A DNA stretch of 64,000 nt from Pseudomonadota bacterium (GTDB lineage Bacteria; Pseudomonadota; Alphaproteobacteria; Acetobacterales; Acetobacteraceae), in NCBI GenBank assembly GCA_021826225.1, contig JAKBAV010000005.1, forward strand, positions 1 to 64,000, given 5' to 3'. Position numbers and translations under genes: made by a program. The notes beneath the pieces were generated by a model that was not told where the DNA came from, searched no databases, and saw nothing but the letters and a program-made list of their open reading frames with translations. This document shows, one piece after another, positions 52,790-61,988 of the stretch. How positions within the stretch are numbered: position 1 is the stretch's first letter; each line of letters starts with the position of its first letter.

Positions 52790-52993
52790 GTGCAAGTTCT
52801 CGTTCGTGACAACAACGTCGATCAGGCGCTCAAAGCGCTTAAAAAGAAGCTGCAGCGTGAAGGCGTGTTCCGCGAGATGAAGCTCCGCCGCCATTACGAG
52901 AAGCCTTCCGAGCGCCGCGCCCGTGAAGCGGCCGAGGCCGTACGTCGCGCCCGCAAGATGGAGCGCAAGCGCATCGAGCGCGAAGGCTTCTAA
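52790..52993 (+). CDS. rpsU: 30S ribosomal protein S21
   Basis: 67-residue basic ribosomal protein. The start is GTG at 52790 with GGAG at 52775-52778; the frame upstream to 52736 is non-coding. [56 protein letters not shown] is classic S21, with the long basic C-terminal helix. Transcribed divergently from def-COQ9, a conserved alphaproteobacterial arrangement. Followed by a terminator. Confidence 0.96.
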   Translation: MQVLVRDNNVDQALKALKKKLQREGVFREMKLRRHYEKPSERRAREAAEAVRRARKMERKRIEREGF

Positions 52994-53018
52994 AACTCCT
53001 TGGGGTTAGCCAGTTATG

Positions 53019-53048
53019 AACCGCAGGTGCCGCGCATCTGCGGTTTTT
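53019..53048 (+). terminator. Rho-independent terminator of rpsU
   Basis: AACCGCAG (53019-53026) pairs with CTGCGGTT (53038-53045), with T-rich bases to 53048. The 11-base loop contains GTGCCGCGCAT. It lies 26 bases after the rpsU stop. Confidence 0.88.
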
Positions 53049-53109
53049 GGTGTTTGCCCGGAGTCGCCGTTTTGCTCAGGCTCGCCGTTTGGGATGCGCC
53101 GACACTGGC

Positions 53110-53364
53110 CTAGCCTTTCCGTAGCACCAGCAGATGTGTTCCATCCCCCTGTTCCAGCAGCTCCAGCGGGTCGTGCCCCTGGTCCGCCGCCGCCCGGGGT
53201 ACGTTGCGCAGCGGGTCTTCGCCTTTGAGGCGCACCAGCAGAATCTGCCCGGTCTCGATCGTATCAAGGGCCAGCCGGGTGCGCACATAGGTCATGGGGC
53301 AGGTTTCGGCTGTTATATCGATGGCCTTGTCATGCGCGGGGAGGGTGGAGAATGGCATGTTCAT
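53110..53364 (-). CDS. TusA-like sulfurtransferase
   Basis: About 84 residues. ATG 53364 (MNMPFST) and 53358 (MPFST) are alternatives. The TusA fold is signalled by AETCPMTYVRTRLALDTIETGQILLVRLKGEDPLRNVPRAAADQGHDPLELL, with the sulfur-carrying cysteine in TCPMTYV (CPxP is modified). TusA delivers persulfide sulfur for tRNA thiolation and molybdenum cofactor; no direct partner is adjacent. The start lies 50 bases from the divergent fur ATG. Confidence 0.85.
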   Translation of the reverse strand: MNMPFSTLPAHDKAIDITAETCPMTYVRTRLALDTIETGQILLVRLKGEDPLRNVPRAAADQGHDPLELLEQGDGTHLLVLRKG

Positions 53365-53414
53365 TTTCTGATAAGGCTGGACCGGAGCAACAAGTTGGGC
53401 CACAAGGCTCCGCG

Positions 53415-53828
53415 ATGGATATCAGCATCGAGCGCCTGTGCATAGAGAACGGGCTGAAGATGACAGGCCCGCGCCGGGTGATAGCGCGCGTGTTGTCCGA
53501 GGCGACCGACCACCCGGATGTGGATGAGCTGCACCGGCGGGCGAATCGTGTCGATCCGCAGATTTCGCTGGCGACCGTGTATCGTACGGTCAGGCTCCTG
53601 GAATCCAAGGGTATTTTATCGCGCCGGGACCTCGGCAGCCGCCGCGCGCGCTATGAGCCGAGTGCCGACAAGCATCATTTTCACCTCGTCGACAAGGATA
53701 ACGGCTCGGTGGTGGAGTTTTCCGCGCCGCAGGCCGAAGCCTTGCTGCGCGACATTGCCGCGGAGCAGGGTTTCGATATCGATGTTATCAAGATCGAGCT
53801 GTATGGCCGCCGGGTGGTTGGCAAGTGA
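53415..53828 (+). CDS. fur: Fur-family transcriptional regulator
   Basis: 137-residue metal-responsive regulator. Start ATG 53415 preceded by AAGG at 53404-53407; an open frame further upstream is not typical. N-terminal winged helix ISLATVYRTVRLLESKGILSRRDL, and the metal site region DKHHFHLVDKDNGSVVEF. It lacks the CxxC zinc motif of E. coli Fur, as do many alphaproteobacterial members, so Fur, Mur and Irr-like roles are all open. It overlaps olsB by four bases (GTGA), suggesting coupled expression with membrane lipid synthesis. Confidence 0.85.
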   Translation: MDISIERLCIENGLKMTGPRRVIARVLSEATDHPDVDELHRRANRVDPQISLATVYRTVRLLESKGILSRRDLGSRRARYEPSADKHHFHLVDKDNGSVVEFSAPQAEALLRDIAAEQGFDIDVIKIELYGRRVVGK

Positions 53829-54661
53829 ACCAGCATCTCATTTCCAAATTGCCGCGTTTCACCGTGGGTAATGCCGCTCCGGGCTTTGCCGAGCTGCGCG
53901 CCAGTAATCTCGGCGTGCGGCTCGCGGCCCACCAGGACGAGCTGGATGCGGTGCAGGCGCTACGCTACCAGGTTTTTTACGCCGAAATGGGCGCCAGGGC
54001 GGATGCGGCAACGGTGGCGAGCCAGCGCGACCGCGATGGGTTCGACGCCATCGCCGATCATCTGCTGGTGGTCGACCACGATCTCGGCGAAGGGCCGGGG
54101 AGTGTGGTCGGGACCTACCGGCTGATCCGCGAGGAGGCGGCGGCGCGGTATGGCCGGTTCTACTCCGAGAGCGAATACGATATTTCCGCTCTGAACAGCT
54201 TTGCCGGGCGCAAGCTTGAGCTGGGCCGGAGCTGTACCGCCACGGCCTATCGCTCGCGCGCCGTGCTGCAATTGCTGTGGCGCGGCATTGCCGCCTATGT
54301 GTTCCATTATGGTATCGACCTGATGTTCGGCTGTGCCTCGCTCGCCGGCACAGACCCCGATGCGCTGGCGACCGAACTGACCTACCTCGCCACCCACCAC
54401 CTGGCTCCCCCGGCCATTCGCCCGCGCGCGCTGCCTGGCCGCTATGTTGAGATGCGCCGGACCGATCCGGAGGCGGTGAGCCCCAAAAAGGCGTTGCTGC
54501 ACCTGCCGCCGCTGATAAAAGGCTATTTGCGGCTGGGCGGGTTTGTCGGCGATGGGGCGGTGATCGACGAGCAGTTCAACACCACCGACATATCGATTGT
54601 GGTGCAGACCGATCTGGTCACCGATAAATATTACCGGCATTACGAGCGGGACGCGCGCTAG
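53825..54661 (+). CDS. olsB: Ornithine-acyl[acyl carrier protein] N-acyltransferase OlsB
   Basis: First step of ornithine lipid synthesis, acylating ornithine with 3-hydroxyacyl-ACP. 278 residues from a GTG that overlaps the fur stop. GNAT-like N-acyltransferase features: ALRYQVFYAEMGA, DHLLVVDHD, GTYRLIREE, KLELGRSCTATAYRSRAVLQLLWRGIAAY and the end of the family DIDYLFGCAS-like HYGIDLMFGCASL. In other Proteobacteria such genes respond to phosphate limitation. No olsA is within the window. Confidence 0.88.
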   Translation: MNQHLISKLPRFTVGNAAPGFAELRASNLGVRLAAHQDELDAVQALRYQVFYAEMGARADAATVASQRDRDGFDAIADHLLVVDHDLGEGPGSVVGTYRLIREEAAARYGRFYSESEYDISALNSFAGRKLELGRSCTATAYRSRAVLQLLWRGIAAYVFHYGIDLMFGCASLAGTDPDALATELTYLATHHLAPPAIRPRALPGRYVEMRRTDPEAVSPKKALLHLPPLIKGYLRLGGFVGDGAVIDEQFNTTDISIVVQTDLVTDKYYRHYERDAR

Positions 54662-54694
54662 AACCGCGCACGAGCCGGCTTGGACAAGGATTAG

Positions 54695-55204
54695 ATGATG
54701 GCTGAAGATGATCTGAGCGTTCCGGATTCGCTGTTGCCCTATGAGGAATGGACGCAGGATGCGCTGCGCCAGGTGGTGGTGAGCGCGGTGCGCCATGCCG
54801 CGATGCAGGGCCTGCCGGGTGGGCACCATTTCTATGTCACCTTCAAGACCGGCTATCCCGGCGTGCAGATCCCCGACCGGCTGCGCGCGCAATACCCGGA
54901 TGAGATGACCATCGTGCTGCAGCACCAGTTCCATGGCCTGAACGTGGACGAGGCCGGGCAGGTCATGTCGGTGAGCCTGAGCTTTTCCGGCGTGCCCTCG
55001 ACATTGCTCATCCCCTTCGCCGCCATAAGCAGCTTCGCCGATCCGGAGGTGCGCTTTGGACTGCAATTCGAGGTTATGGTGCCCGAGCCGGTGAAGGCTG
55101 CGGACATGCCGGCGCCAGAGGGGGATGATGTGCCCTCGCGCCTGACCGATGGCCCCGCGGATGTAGTGAGCCTGGATGCCTTCCGGAAGAGACAGAAAGA
55201 CTGA
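54695..55204 (+). CDS. sspB: ClpXP adaptor protein SspB
   Basis: 169 residues; delivers ssrA-tagged and other substrates to ClpXP. ATG at 54695 (the adjacent ATG at 54698 is equivalent); AAGGA at 54686-54690. Conserved substrate-binding core [40 protein letters not shown] and the [21 protein letters not shown] stretch typical of alphaproteobacterial SspB; the C-terminal tail ends in [13 protein letters not shown], resembling the ClpX-binding peptide. Fumarase follows five bases downstream. Confidence 0.9.
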   Translation: MMAEDDLSVPDSLLPYEEWTQDALRQVVVSAVRHAAMQGLPGGHHFYVTFKTGYPGVQIPDRLRAQYPDEMTIVLQHQFHGLNVDEAGQVMSVSLSFSGVPSTLLIPFAAISSFADPEVRFGLQFEVMVPEPVKAADMPAPEGDDVPSRLTDGPADVVSLDAFRKRQKD

Positions 55205-55208
55205 AGCG

Positions 55209-56855
55209 ATGAACGCCCTGCCCAAACGCTCCCCTGGTTTCGCCTATTCGCCGATGTTCCCGCTGGGCGAGGATACGACCACTTACCGCAAGCTCGATAT
55301 CGCCGGTGTCTCAACCATCGAGGTCGAAGGCAAAACGGTGCTCAGGGTCAAGGCCGATGCGCTTTCGGAGCTGGCGTTCGCGGCATTCCACGATGTCTCG
55401 CATCTGCTGCGCCCGGCGCATCTCGCACAGCTCGCGAAAATCCTCGATGACTCGGAGGCATCCGAGAATGACCGCTACGTGGCGATGGAGTTTTTGAAGA
55501 ATGCGGTGATAGCCGCGCGGGGCGTGCTGCCAATGTGCCAGGATACCGGCACGGCGCTGGTCTTCGGCAAAAAGGGCCAGCGCGTCTGGGTGGAAGGCGA
55601 TGAGGAGGAGGCATTCTCCTGGGGTGTGGCGCGCACCTATACCGAGACCAATCTGCGCTACAGCCAGATGGCGCCGCTCACCATGTTCGAGGAGAAGAAC
55701 ACCGGCAATAATCTGCCGGTGCAGTTTGACATTCTGGCCGCACCCGGTGAGCACCATGCCGATGAGTTTCATCTGCAGTTCATCGCCAAGGGTGGTGGCT
55801 CGGCCAACAAGACCTACCTGTTCCAGGAAACCCGCGCGACGCTAACGCCGGAGAAGATTTACACATTCCTCGAACAGAAAATCAAAACGCTCGGGACTTC
55901 GGCCTGTCCGCCGTACCATCTATGCATCGTCATCGGCGGCACTTCAGCCGAGCTGAATTTGAAGACCGTGAAGCTGGGCTCGACGAAATATCTCGACAAC
56001 CTGCCAACATCCGGCGATGCCACCGGCCATGCCTTCCGCGATACCGAGATGGAGCAGAAGGTGCTGGCGCTGACGCAGAAAATCGGCATCGGCGCGCAAT
56101 TCGGCGGCAAGTATTTTTGCCATGACGTGCGGGTGATCCGCCTGCCGCGCCACGGTGCCAGCCTGCCAATCGGGCTTGGCGTGTCCTGCTCCGCCGACCG
56201 CCAGGTGAAGGCCAAAATCACGAAGGATGGGGTTTTTCTGGAACAGCTAGAGACCAACCCGGCCAAATACCTGCCAGAGATTACCGAAGAACATCTCGGC
56301 GGTGAGGTGGTCGCCATCGACCTTAACCAGCCAATGGCGGATATTCTGGCCAGGCTGTCGCAATACCCCATCAAGACCCGGGTGGCGCTGACCGGCACCA
56401 TAGTGGTGGCGCGCGACATTGCCCATGCCAAGCTGAAAGAGCGGCTCGATGCCGGGCAGGGCATGCCGGATTACATGAAGAACCACCCGGTCTATTATGC
56501 CGGCCCGGCGAAAACCCCCGAGGGCCTGCCGACGGGCAGCTTCGGCCCGACCACGGCGGGACGCATGGATAGCTATGTCGCGGAATTCCAGAAAGCCGGC
56601 GGCTCGCTGGTGATGCTTGCCAAGGGTAATCGCAGCAAGGCCGTGCGCGATGCCTGCCATGAATATGGCGGTTTTTATCTCGGCTCCATCGGCGGCCCCG
56701 CGGCGGTGCTGGCGGAGCAGAATATCACCAAGGTCGAGGTTCTGGAATATCCCGAACTCGGCATGGAGGCGATCTGGAAAATCGAGGTGAAGGACTTCCC
56801 GGCCTTCATTGTGGTCGATGACAAAGGCAATGACTTCTTTGCCGATCTGGCCTGA
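55209..56855 (+). CDS. fumA: Class I fumarate hydratase (iron-sulfur)
   Basis: 4Fe-4S-dependent hydration of fumarate to malate in the TCA cycle. 548 residues starting [20 protein letters not shown]; a few codons upstream belong to the sspB region. [19 protein letters not shown] carries one cluster cysteine, with further ones in [16 protein letters not shown] and [15 protein letters not shown]. The C-terminal beta region [30 protein letters not shown] is diagnostic. The VOC gene follows seven bases later. Confidence 0.95.
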   Translation: MNALPKRSPGFAYSPMFPLGEDTTTYRKLDIAGVSTIEVEGKTVLRVKADALSELAFAAFHDVSHLLRPAHLAQLAKILDDSEASENDRYVAMEFLKNAVIAARGVLPMCQDTGTALVFGKKGQRVWVEGDEEEAFSWGVARTYTETNLRYSQMAPLTMFEEKNTGNNLPVQFDILAAPGEHHADEFHLQFIAKGGGSANKTYLFQETRATLTPEKIYTFLEQKIKTLGTSACPPYHLCIVIGGTSAELNLKTVKLGSTKYLDNLPTSGDATGHAFRDTEMEQKVLALTQKIGIGAQFGGKYFCHDVRVIRLPRHGASLPIGLGVSCSADRQVKAKITKDGVFLEQLETNPAKYLPEITEEHLGGEVVAIDLNQPMADILARLSQYPIKTRVALTGTIVVARDIAHAKLKERLDAGQGMPDYMKNHPVYYAGPAKTPEGLPTGSFGPTTAGRMDSYVAEFQKAGGSLVMLAKGNRSKAVRDACHEYGGFYLGSIGGPAAVLAEQNITKVEVLEYPELGMEAIWKIEVKDFPAFIVVDDKGNDFFADLA

Positions 56856-56861
56856 GGTATC

Positions 56862-57257
56862 ATGAAATTCACCGTTGACCGTATCGACCATGTCGTGATG
56901 ATCTGCCGTGACCTGCAGGTAACCGCCGGATGGTACCAGCGCGTGCTGGGCATGGAACGCGAGGAGTATGGCGGCAAAAACCGCACGGCCCTGCGTTTCG
57001 GCGCCCAGAAGATCAACCTGCATGAGGCCGGTCACGAGGTCATCCCGCACGCGCATGAGGCTAAACCAGGCGCGCTGGACATGTGCTTCGTCGTTGCCGT
57101 GGGCCCGGAAGATGTCATCGCCCAGCTCCACTCCTGCGGCGTCTCCATCGAGCGCGGCCCGGTCTCGCGCATTGGCGCGCTCGGCGATATCATGTCGGTC
57201 TACTGCCGCGACCCCGATGGCAATCTGATCGAACTCGCATCGTATCTCGGGGCTTAA
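56862..57257 (+). CDS. VOC-family protein (glyoxalase/dioxygenase fold)
   Basis: 131-residue vicinal-oxygen-chelate protein. MKFTVDRIDHVVMICRDLQVTAGWYQRVLGMEREE is the classic opening with the first metal His in DHVV; the C-terminal YCRDPDGNLIELASYLG has the final metal Glu. Lactoylglutathione lyase, dioxygenase and resistance proteins share this fold, so function is not assigned. Its stop is followed within four bases by the second palindromic element. Confidence 0.85.
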   Translation: MKFTVDRIDHVVMICRDLQVTAGWYQRVLGMEREEYGGKNRTALRFGAQKINLHEAGHEVIPHAHEAKPGALDMCFVVAVGPEDVIAQLHSCGVSIERGPVSRIGALGDIMSVYCRDPDGNLIELASYLGA

Positions 57258-57261
57258 TTAT

Positions 57262-57480
57262 GGTTTGTGCCGCAAGGGGCTTCGCCCCCTGCACCCCCAC
57301 CAAGGGCCGAAAGGCCCTTGGATCCCACCCGGCTCTGGAAAAGAGAGGCCCTCACCAGTACGTATGTTTCACAGCTGCGGACGGGCCTCCCTTTTCCAGA
57401 GCCGAATTGACGGGTTTCCAAAGGCCTCAGGCCTTTGGTGGGGGGTGCAGGGGGGCAAAGCCCCCTTGCGGCACAAACCC
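57262..57480 (-). repeat. Multi-hairpin palindromic element, copy 2 (minus orientation)
   Basis: About 219 bp between the VOC gene and queA. Outer arms GGTTTGTGCCGCAAGG pair with CCTTGCGGCACAAACC near 57480, then hairpins CCAAGGGCC/GGCCCTTGG (57300-57321) and CCAAAGGCC/GGCCTTTGG (57418-57438) flank a central stem of GGCTCTGGAAAAGAG and CTTTTCCAGAGCC. Its reverse complement shares the GGGTGGGATCCAAGGGCC region and CAATTCGG with copy 1 while the outer stems differ. It ends at the base before the queA ATG. Confidence 0.88.
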
Positions 57481-58503
57481 ATGAATTTATCTGAGTTCGA
57501 TTACGAGTTGCCGTCGGATCGCATCGCGGTGGCGCCGGCGCGGCCGCGGGATGCGGCGCGGTTGCTGCATGTGGGGGCGGGGCTTGCGGATTATGTGGTG
57601 CGCGATCTGGCTTTGCTGTTGCGGCCGGGTGATTTGCTGGTGGTGAATGATACGAAGGTGATACCGGCGCAGCTCAGCGCGATGCGCGGGGGGGCGCGGA
57701 TCGGCATTACGTTGGACCGGCGGCTGGATGATGGCTCGTGGCGGGTTTTGTTGCGTAATGCCAGGCGGGTGAAGGCGGGCGATGTTCTGGTGATTGACCC
57801 TGATTTTTCCGCGTGTGTTCTGGAGATTCTGGAAGGCGGCGCGGCGCTGCTGCGGTTTGAGGCGGAGGATTTTTATGCCGCCCTGGCGCGGAGCGGCGCG
57901 CTGGCCTTGCCGCCTTACATCGCGCGGCCGGAGGGGATAACCGAGCGCGACAAGGCGGATTATCAGACGATGTTCGCGGCGCATGAGGGGGCGGTGGCCG
58001 CACCCACGGCAGGGCTGCATTTCACGCCGGAGCTGCTGGCGGCGGCGCAGGCGCGTGGCGTGGAGGTTGTGCGGGTGACGCTGCATGTCGGCGCCGGCAC
58101 GTTTCTGCCGGTGCGGGTCGAGGATGTATCGCGCCATGCGATGCATGCCGAGCGTGGTTTTGTAACGGCGGCGGCGGCGGCGAAAATAAATACCACGCGG
58201 GCGGCGGGCGGGCGGATCGTGGCGGTGGGCACCACGGCGTTGCGGCTCATCGAGAGTGCGGCGGATGCGGCGGGGGAGGTGCACGCGTTTGACAGCGAGA
58301 CCTCGATTTTTATCCTGCCTGGATATCGCTTCAAGGTTGCGGATGTTCTGTTCACCAATTTCCATTTGCCGAAATCGACATTGCTGATGCTGGTTTCGGC
58401 TTTTGCCGGTATTGAGCGTATACGTGCGGCCTATGCCCATGCCATTGCGGCGGGTTACCGTTTTTATTCCTATGGCGATGCCTGTCTGCTGGAGCGCGTA
58501 TGA
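57481..58503 (+). CDS. queA: S-adenosylmethionine:tRNA ribosyltransferase-isomerase QueA
   Basis: 340 residues; adds the epoxycyclopentane precursor from SAM to preQ1-modified t[27 protein letters not shown] is the usual start, so the ATG at 57481 is firm although no ribosome binding site precedes it (the palindromic element abuts). [16 protein letters not shown] and the [24 protein letters not shown] stretch carry catalytic and substrate contacts. The tgt start overlaps the stop as ATGA. First of queA-tgt-queF-queG. Confidence 0.96.
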   Translation: MNLSEFDYELPSDRIAVAPARPRDAARLLHVGAGLADYVVRDLALLLRPGDLLVVNDTKVIPAQLSAMRGGARIGITLDRRLDDGSWRVLLRNARRVKAGDVLVIDPDFSACVLEILEGGAALLRFEAEDFYAALARSGALALPPYIARPEGITERDKADYQTMFAAHEGAVAAPTAGLHFTPELLAAAQARGVEVVRVTLHVGAGTFLPVRVEDVSRHAMHAERGFVTAAAAAKINTTRAAGGRIVAVGTTALRLIESAADAAGEVHAFDSETSIFILPGYRFKVADVLFTNFHLPKSTLLMLVSAFAGIERIRAAYAHAIAAGYRFYSYGDACLLERV

Positions 58504-59618
58504 GTTTTTCGTTTGATCTCCTGGCCACTGACGGCGCCGCCCGCGCCGGGGTGCTGCATACGGCGCATGGCGATGTTCCCACGCCCACCTTCATGGCGGT
58601 CGGCACGGCCGGCACGGTGAAGGCCATGACGGCCGATGCGGTGCGCGCCACGGGTGCGAAAATCGTGCTGGGAAACACCTATCATCTCATGCTGCGCCCT
58701 GGCGCGGAGCGTGTGGAACGGCTGGGCGGGCTGCATAAGATGATGGACTGGTCTGGCCCAATCCTTACCGATAGCGGCGGATTCCAGATCATGTCGCTGG
58801 CCAAACTACGCAAGTTGGACGAAACCGGGGTGACGTTCCGGTCTCACATCGATGGCGCGGCCTATCATCTCACGCCGGAGCGTTCGATGGAGATTCAGTA
58901 CCAGCTGGATGCCACCATCACCATGGTGCTCGATGAATGTACCAAATTTCCCGCCACGCATGCGGAGGCGGCGGCTTCGATGCGGCTGTCCACGCGCTGG
59001 GCCAGACGCTCGCGCGATGCCTTTGTGCGGCGCGAGGGCTATGGACAATTCGGTATCATGCAGGGCTCCACGTTCAAGGATTTACGCGAGGAGTCGGCGG
59101 AGGCGTTGAACGCGCTGGAATTCGAGGGCTATGCCATAGGCGGGCTTGCCGTGGGTGAGGGCCAGGCGGAGATGTTCGCGGTGCTGGACTACGCCACTGA
59201 TCTGCTGCCCGCGCGCAAGCCGCGCTATCTGATGGGCGTGGGTACGCCCGATGATCTGCTCGGCGCCGTGGCGCGCGGGGTGGACATGTTCGATTGCGTG
59301 ATGCCGACCCGTGCCGGACGCACCGCGCGGGCGTTCACTTCACGCGGGATTTTCAACATGCGGAATGCGAAGTTCCAGGATGATGCGCGTCCGCTCGATG
59401 AAGGCTGCGTGTGCCTGGCCTGCACGCGCCACAGCCGCGCCTATTTGCATCATCTGTTCCGTTGCGAGGAAATGCTCGGGCCGATGCTGCTCACGGCGCA
59501 TAACCTCACCTATTACCAGAGCCTGATGCAAGGCGGCCGCGCGGCGATTCTCGTTGGTGGCTATACGGCCTATTGTGATAAAACGCGCGCGGGCTGGACC
59601 GAGGGAGCAGAGGCATGA
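58500..59618 (+). CDS. tgt: Queuine tRNA-guanine transglycosylase
   Basis: 372 residues; exchanges guanine-34 for preQ1 in tRNA-Asp, Asn, His and Tyr. [14 protein letters not shown] opening, catalytic aspartate in [15 protein letters not shown] and a second Asp in [19 protein letters not shown]; the zinc site is [18 protein letters not shown]. Overlaps queA and queF by four bases each. Confidence 0.97.
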   Translation: MSFSFDLLATDGAARAGVLHTAHGDVPTPTFMAVGTAGTVKAMTADAVRATGAKIVLGNTYHLMLRPGAERVERLGGLHKMMDWSGPILTDSGGFQIMSLAKLRKLDETGVTFRSHIDGAAYHLTPERSMEIQYQLDATITMVLDECTKFPATHAEAAASMRLSTRWARRSRDAFVRREGYGQFGIMQGSTFKDLREESAEALNALEFEGYAIGGLAVGEGQAEMFAVLDYATDLLPARKPRYLMGVGTPDDLLGAVARGVDMFDCVMPTRAGRTARAFTSRGIFNMRNAKFQDDARPLDEGCVCLACTRHSRAYLHHLFRCEEMLGPMLLTAHNLTYYQSLMQGGRAAILVGGYTAYCDKTRAGWTEGAEA

Positions 59619-60079
59619 CCGATGACCGCTACAGCGGATTGCAACAGCTTGGGCAGCAGGCGGTAGCGCCCGCGCGCCCCGAAGAGGCGGTGCTGGAGCG
59701 CGTGGCGGCCGAGACGGGCGGCAAAAATGCCGTGGTGCGCTTCACCTGTCCGGAATTCACATCGCTCTGTCCGATGACCGGCCAGCCCGATTTCGCGCAT
59801 ATCGTCATCGACTATATTCCCGATGAGTGGCTGGTGGAGAGCAAATCGCTAAAACTGTTCTTCCAGAGTTTTCGTAATCATGGGGCGTTTCATGAGGCCT
59901 GCACGCTCAACATTGCCGACCGGTTGATCGCGCTGCTGGCGCCGAAATGGCTGCGGATCGGCGCCTATTGGTATCCGCGCGGCGGCATGCCCATCGATGT
60001 GTTCTGGCAAACATCCGCGCCGCCCGAAAACGCCTGGATTCCCGACCAGGGCGTGGCCCCTTACCGTGGCCGGGGCTAG
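59615..60079 (+). CDS. queF: preQ0 reductase (NADPH-dependent 7-cyano-7-deazaguanine reductase)
   Basis: 154 residues, the short single-domain QueF type. The catalytic cysteine is C52 in [14 protein letters not shown], followed by the Glu-rich [21 protein letters not shown] segment binding NADPH/substrate. Reduces preQ0 to preQ1 for Tgt. Overlaps tgt by four bases and queG by 14. queC, queD and queE, needed for preQ0, are not in this window. Confidence 0.95.
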   Translation: MTDDRYSGLQQLGQQAVAPARPEEAVLERVAAETGGKNAVVRFTCPEFTSLCPMTGQPDFAHIVIDYIPDEWLVESKSLKLFFQSFRNHGAFHEACTLNIADRLIALLAPKWLRIGAYWYPRGGMPIDVFWQTSAPPENAWIPDQGVAPYRGRG

Positions 60080-61109
60080 TCTCAAAGCAAAGATCGCCGC
60101 GCGCGCCGCTGGCTGCGGCTTCGACGCCATAGGGTTCACCCGCGCCGTTCTGCCGCCGGAACGCGCCGCCGGGTTGCACGAATTTCTGGCCGCCGGGCAG
60201 CATGGCAGCATGGGCTGGATGGCGGCGCGGGCCGCGCAGCGTGCCGACCCGCAGAGGCTCTGGCCCGAGGCGCTGAGCGTGATTTCACTCGGGCTCTCTT
60301 ACGCCCCGCCGGGCGACGCGCTGGCGAATCTGGTGCGGCCGGAGGTAGGAAATATCTCGGTCTATGCGCGCAACCGGGATTATCATGACATTGTAAAAGG
60401 TAAGCTCAAGCATCTGGCGCAATTTATCGCGGCGCAGGGCGCGGGTGTAAAAGTGTTCGTGGATACGGCGCCGGTGATGGAAAAGCCGCTGGCGGCGCAG
60501 GCCGGGCTGGGCTGGCAGGGCAAGCATACCAATCTGGTCTCGCGCAGCCATGGCTCCTGGCTGTTCCTGGGTGAGATTTTCACCACGCTGGCGCTGGCGC
60601 CGGATGCGCCGGGGCAGGATTCCTGTGGCTCCTGCCAGGCCTGCCTTACCGCCTGCCCGACAGCGGCATTTCCCGCACCTTACAAATTGGACGCGCGGCG
60701 CTGCATCTCCTACCTGACCATCGAGCATGACGGGCCGATTCCGGAAGAATTCCGTGCCGCCATGGGCAACCGGATTTATGGCTGCGATGACTGCCTGGCG
60801 GTATGCCCGTGGAATAAATTCGCGGCGGCGGGGCGTGAGGCGAAGCTGCACCATCGCGCAGAGCTGACCGCACCCAAGCTGGCGGAGCTCGCCATGCTGG
60901 ATAATGCCGGATTCCGGGTAAAGTTTTCCGGCTCGCCGATCAAGCGCATCGGGCGGAACCGCTTTATCCGCAATGTCGCCATCGCCATCGGTAACAGCGC
61001 CAGCCTGGCCTTGCTCCCCACTGCGCGGGGCCTCGCGGCGGACCACAGCGCTATGGTGGCGGAGGCCGGCGCCTGGGCGGTTGCGCGCTTGCTTCCCTTC
61101 ATTCAGTAA
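60066..61109 (+). CDS. queG: Epoxyqueuosine reductase QueG
   Basis: 347 residues from GTG 60066 ([16 protein letters not shown]), inside the queF end; upstream in-frame codons lack similarity. Cobalamin- and iron-sulfur-dependent final step, oQ to Q in tRNA. Two cluster motifs [16 protein letters not shown] and [13 protein letters not shown], and the N-terminal [26 protein letters not shown] matches QueG. So this cluster covers the last four steps of queuosine synthesis. Confidence 0.93.
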   Translation: MAGASLKAKIAARAAGCGFDAIGFTRAVLPPERAAGLHEFLAAGQHGSMGWMAARAAQRADPQRLWPEALSVISLGLSYAPPGDALANLVRPEVGNISVYARNRDYHDIVKGKLKHLAQFIAAQGAGVKVFVDTAPVMEKPLAAQAGLGWQGKHTNLVSRSHGSWLFLGEIFTTLALAPDAPGQDSCGSCQACLTACPTAAFPAPYKLDARRCISYLTIEHDGPIPEEFRAAMGNRIYGCDDCLAVCPWNKFAAAGREAKLHHRAELTAPKLAELAMLDNAGFRVKFSGSPIKRIGRNRFIRNVAIAIGNSASLALLPTARGLAADHSAMVAEAGAWAVARLLPFIQ

Positions 61110-61127
61110 AACCGCTATTTCCCGCGT

Positions 61128-61988
61128 ATGAGCTGGCTCACCGAATTCGTCCGTCCCAAAATCCGTACCCTGCTTGGCCGCAAGGAGGCGCCGGATAATC
61201 TCTGGCATCAATGTCCCTCCTGCCAGCAGATGATCTTCCATCGCGAGCTGGAGGCGGCGCGCAAGGTGTGCCCGCATTGCGGCCACCACATGCGCGCCAC
61301 CGCCACTGAGCGTCTGGCCTGGACGTTTGACGATGGCGCCTATACCCGCATTGATCTGCCCAAGGCGGTGCACGACCCGCTCAAATTCCGCGACCAGAAA
61401 AAATATGCCGACCGGCTGCGCGAGGCGCGTGACAAGACCAAGCAGGATGACGGGCTGCTGGTGGCGCACGGGCTTATCGGCGGCAACCGCGCTGTCGTCG
61501 CGGCAATGTCCTTTGAATTCATGGGCGGCTCCATGGGCTCCGGCGTGGGTGAGGGGCTGGTGGCCGCGGCCAGGCTCGCCGTGCTGCAGGCCGCGCCGCT
61601 CATCGTGTATACCGCGTCGGGCGGGGCGCGGATGCAGGAAGGTGCGATCAGCCTGATGCAGATGCCGCGCTCGATCATCGCCACACAGATGGTGAAGGAA
61701 GCCGGGCTGCCCTATATCGTGGTGCTGACCGACCCGACTACGGGTGGCGTCACCGCCTCCTTCGCCATGCTGGGGGATATTCAGATCGCCGAGCCGAACA
61801 CGTTGATCGGCTTTGCCGGCGCGCGCGTTATCGAGCAGACAGTGCGCGAGAAGCTGCCGCCGGGTTTTCAGCGCGCGGAATATCTGTTCCAGCACGGCAT
61901 TATCGACATGGTGGTGAAGCGCGGTGAGCTGAGCGCGACGCTGGCGCGGCTGATCGCGCTGACCACGGCGCATAAGCGCGCGGCTTGA
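61128..61988 (+). CDS. accD: Acetyl-CoA carboxylase carboxyltransferase beta subunit
   Basis: 286 residues; transfers CO2 from carboxybiotin to acetyl-CoA with AccA. N-terminal zinc finger CPSCQQMIFHRELEAARKVCPHCGHH, then crotonase-like domain with GGSMGSGVGEGLV, TASGGARMQEG, GGVTASFAMLGD and IGFAGARVIEQTVREKLP. The stop overlaps the folC start (TTGA). Confidence 0.96.
   Translation: MSWLTEFVRPKIRTLLGRKEAPDNLWHQCPSCQQMIFHRELEAARKVCPHCGHHMRATATERLAWTFDDGAYTRIDLPKAVHDPLKFRDQKKYADRLREARDKTKQDDGLLVAHGLIGGNRAVVAAMSFEFMGGSMGSGVGEGLVAAARLAVLQAAPLIVYTASGGARMQEGAISLMQMPRSIIATQMVKEAGLPYIVVLTDPTTGGVTASFAMLGDIQIAEPNTLIGFAGARVIEQTVREKLPPGFQRAEYLFQHGIIDMVVKRGELSATLARLIALTTAHKRAA

Noticed and set aside
57258-57480. 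preQ1 riboswitch before queA
   Set aside because: The gap is fully explained by the palindromic element; no compact pseudoknot pattern typical of preQ1 aptamers was seen, though folding was not computed.
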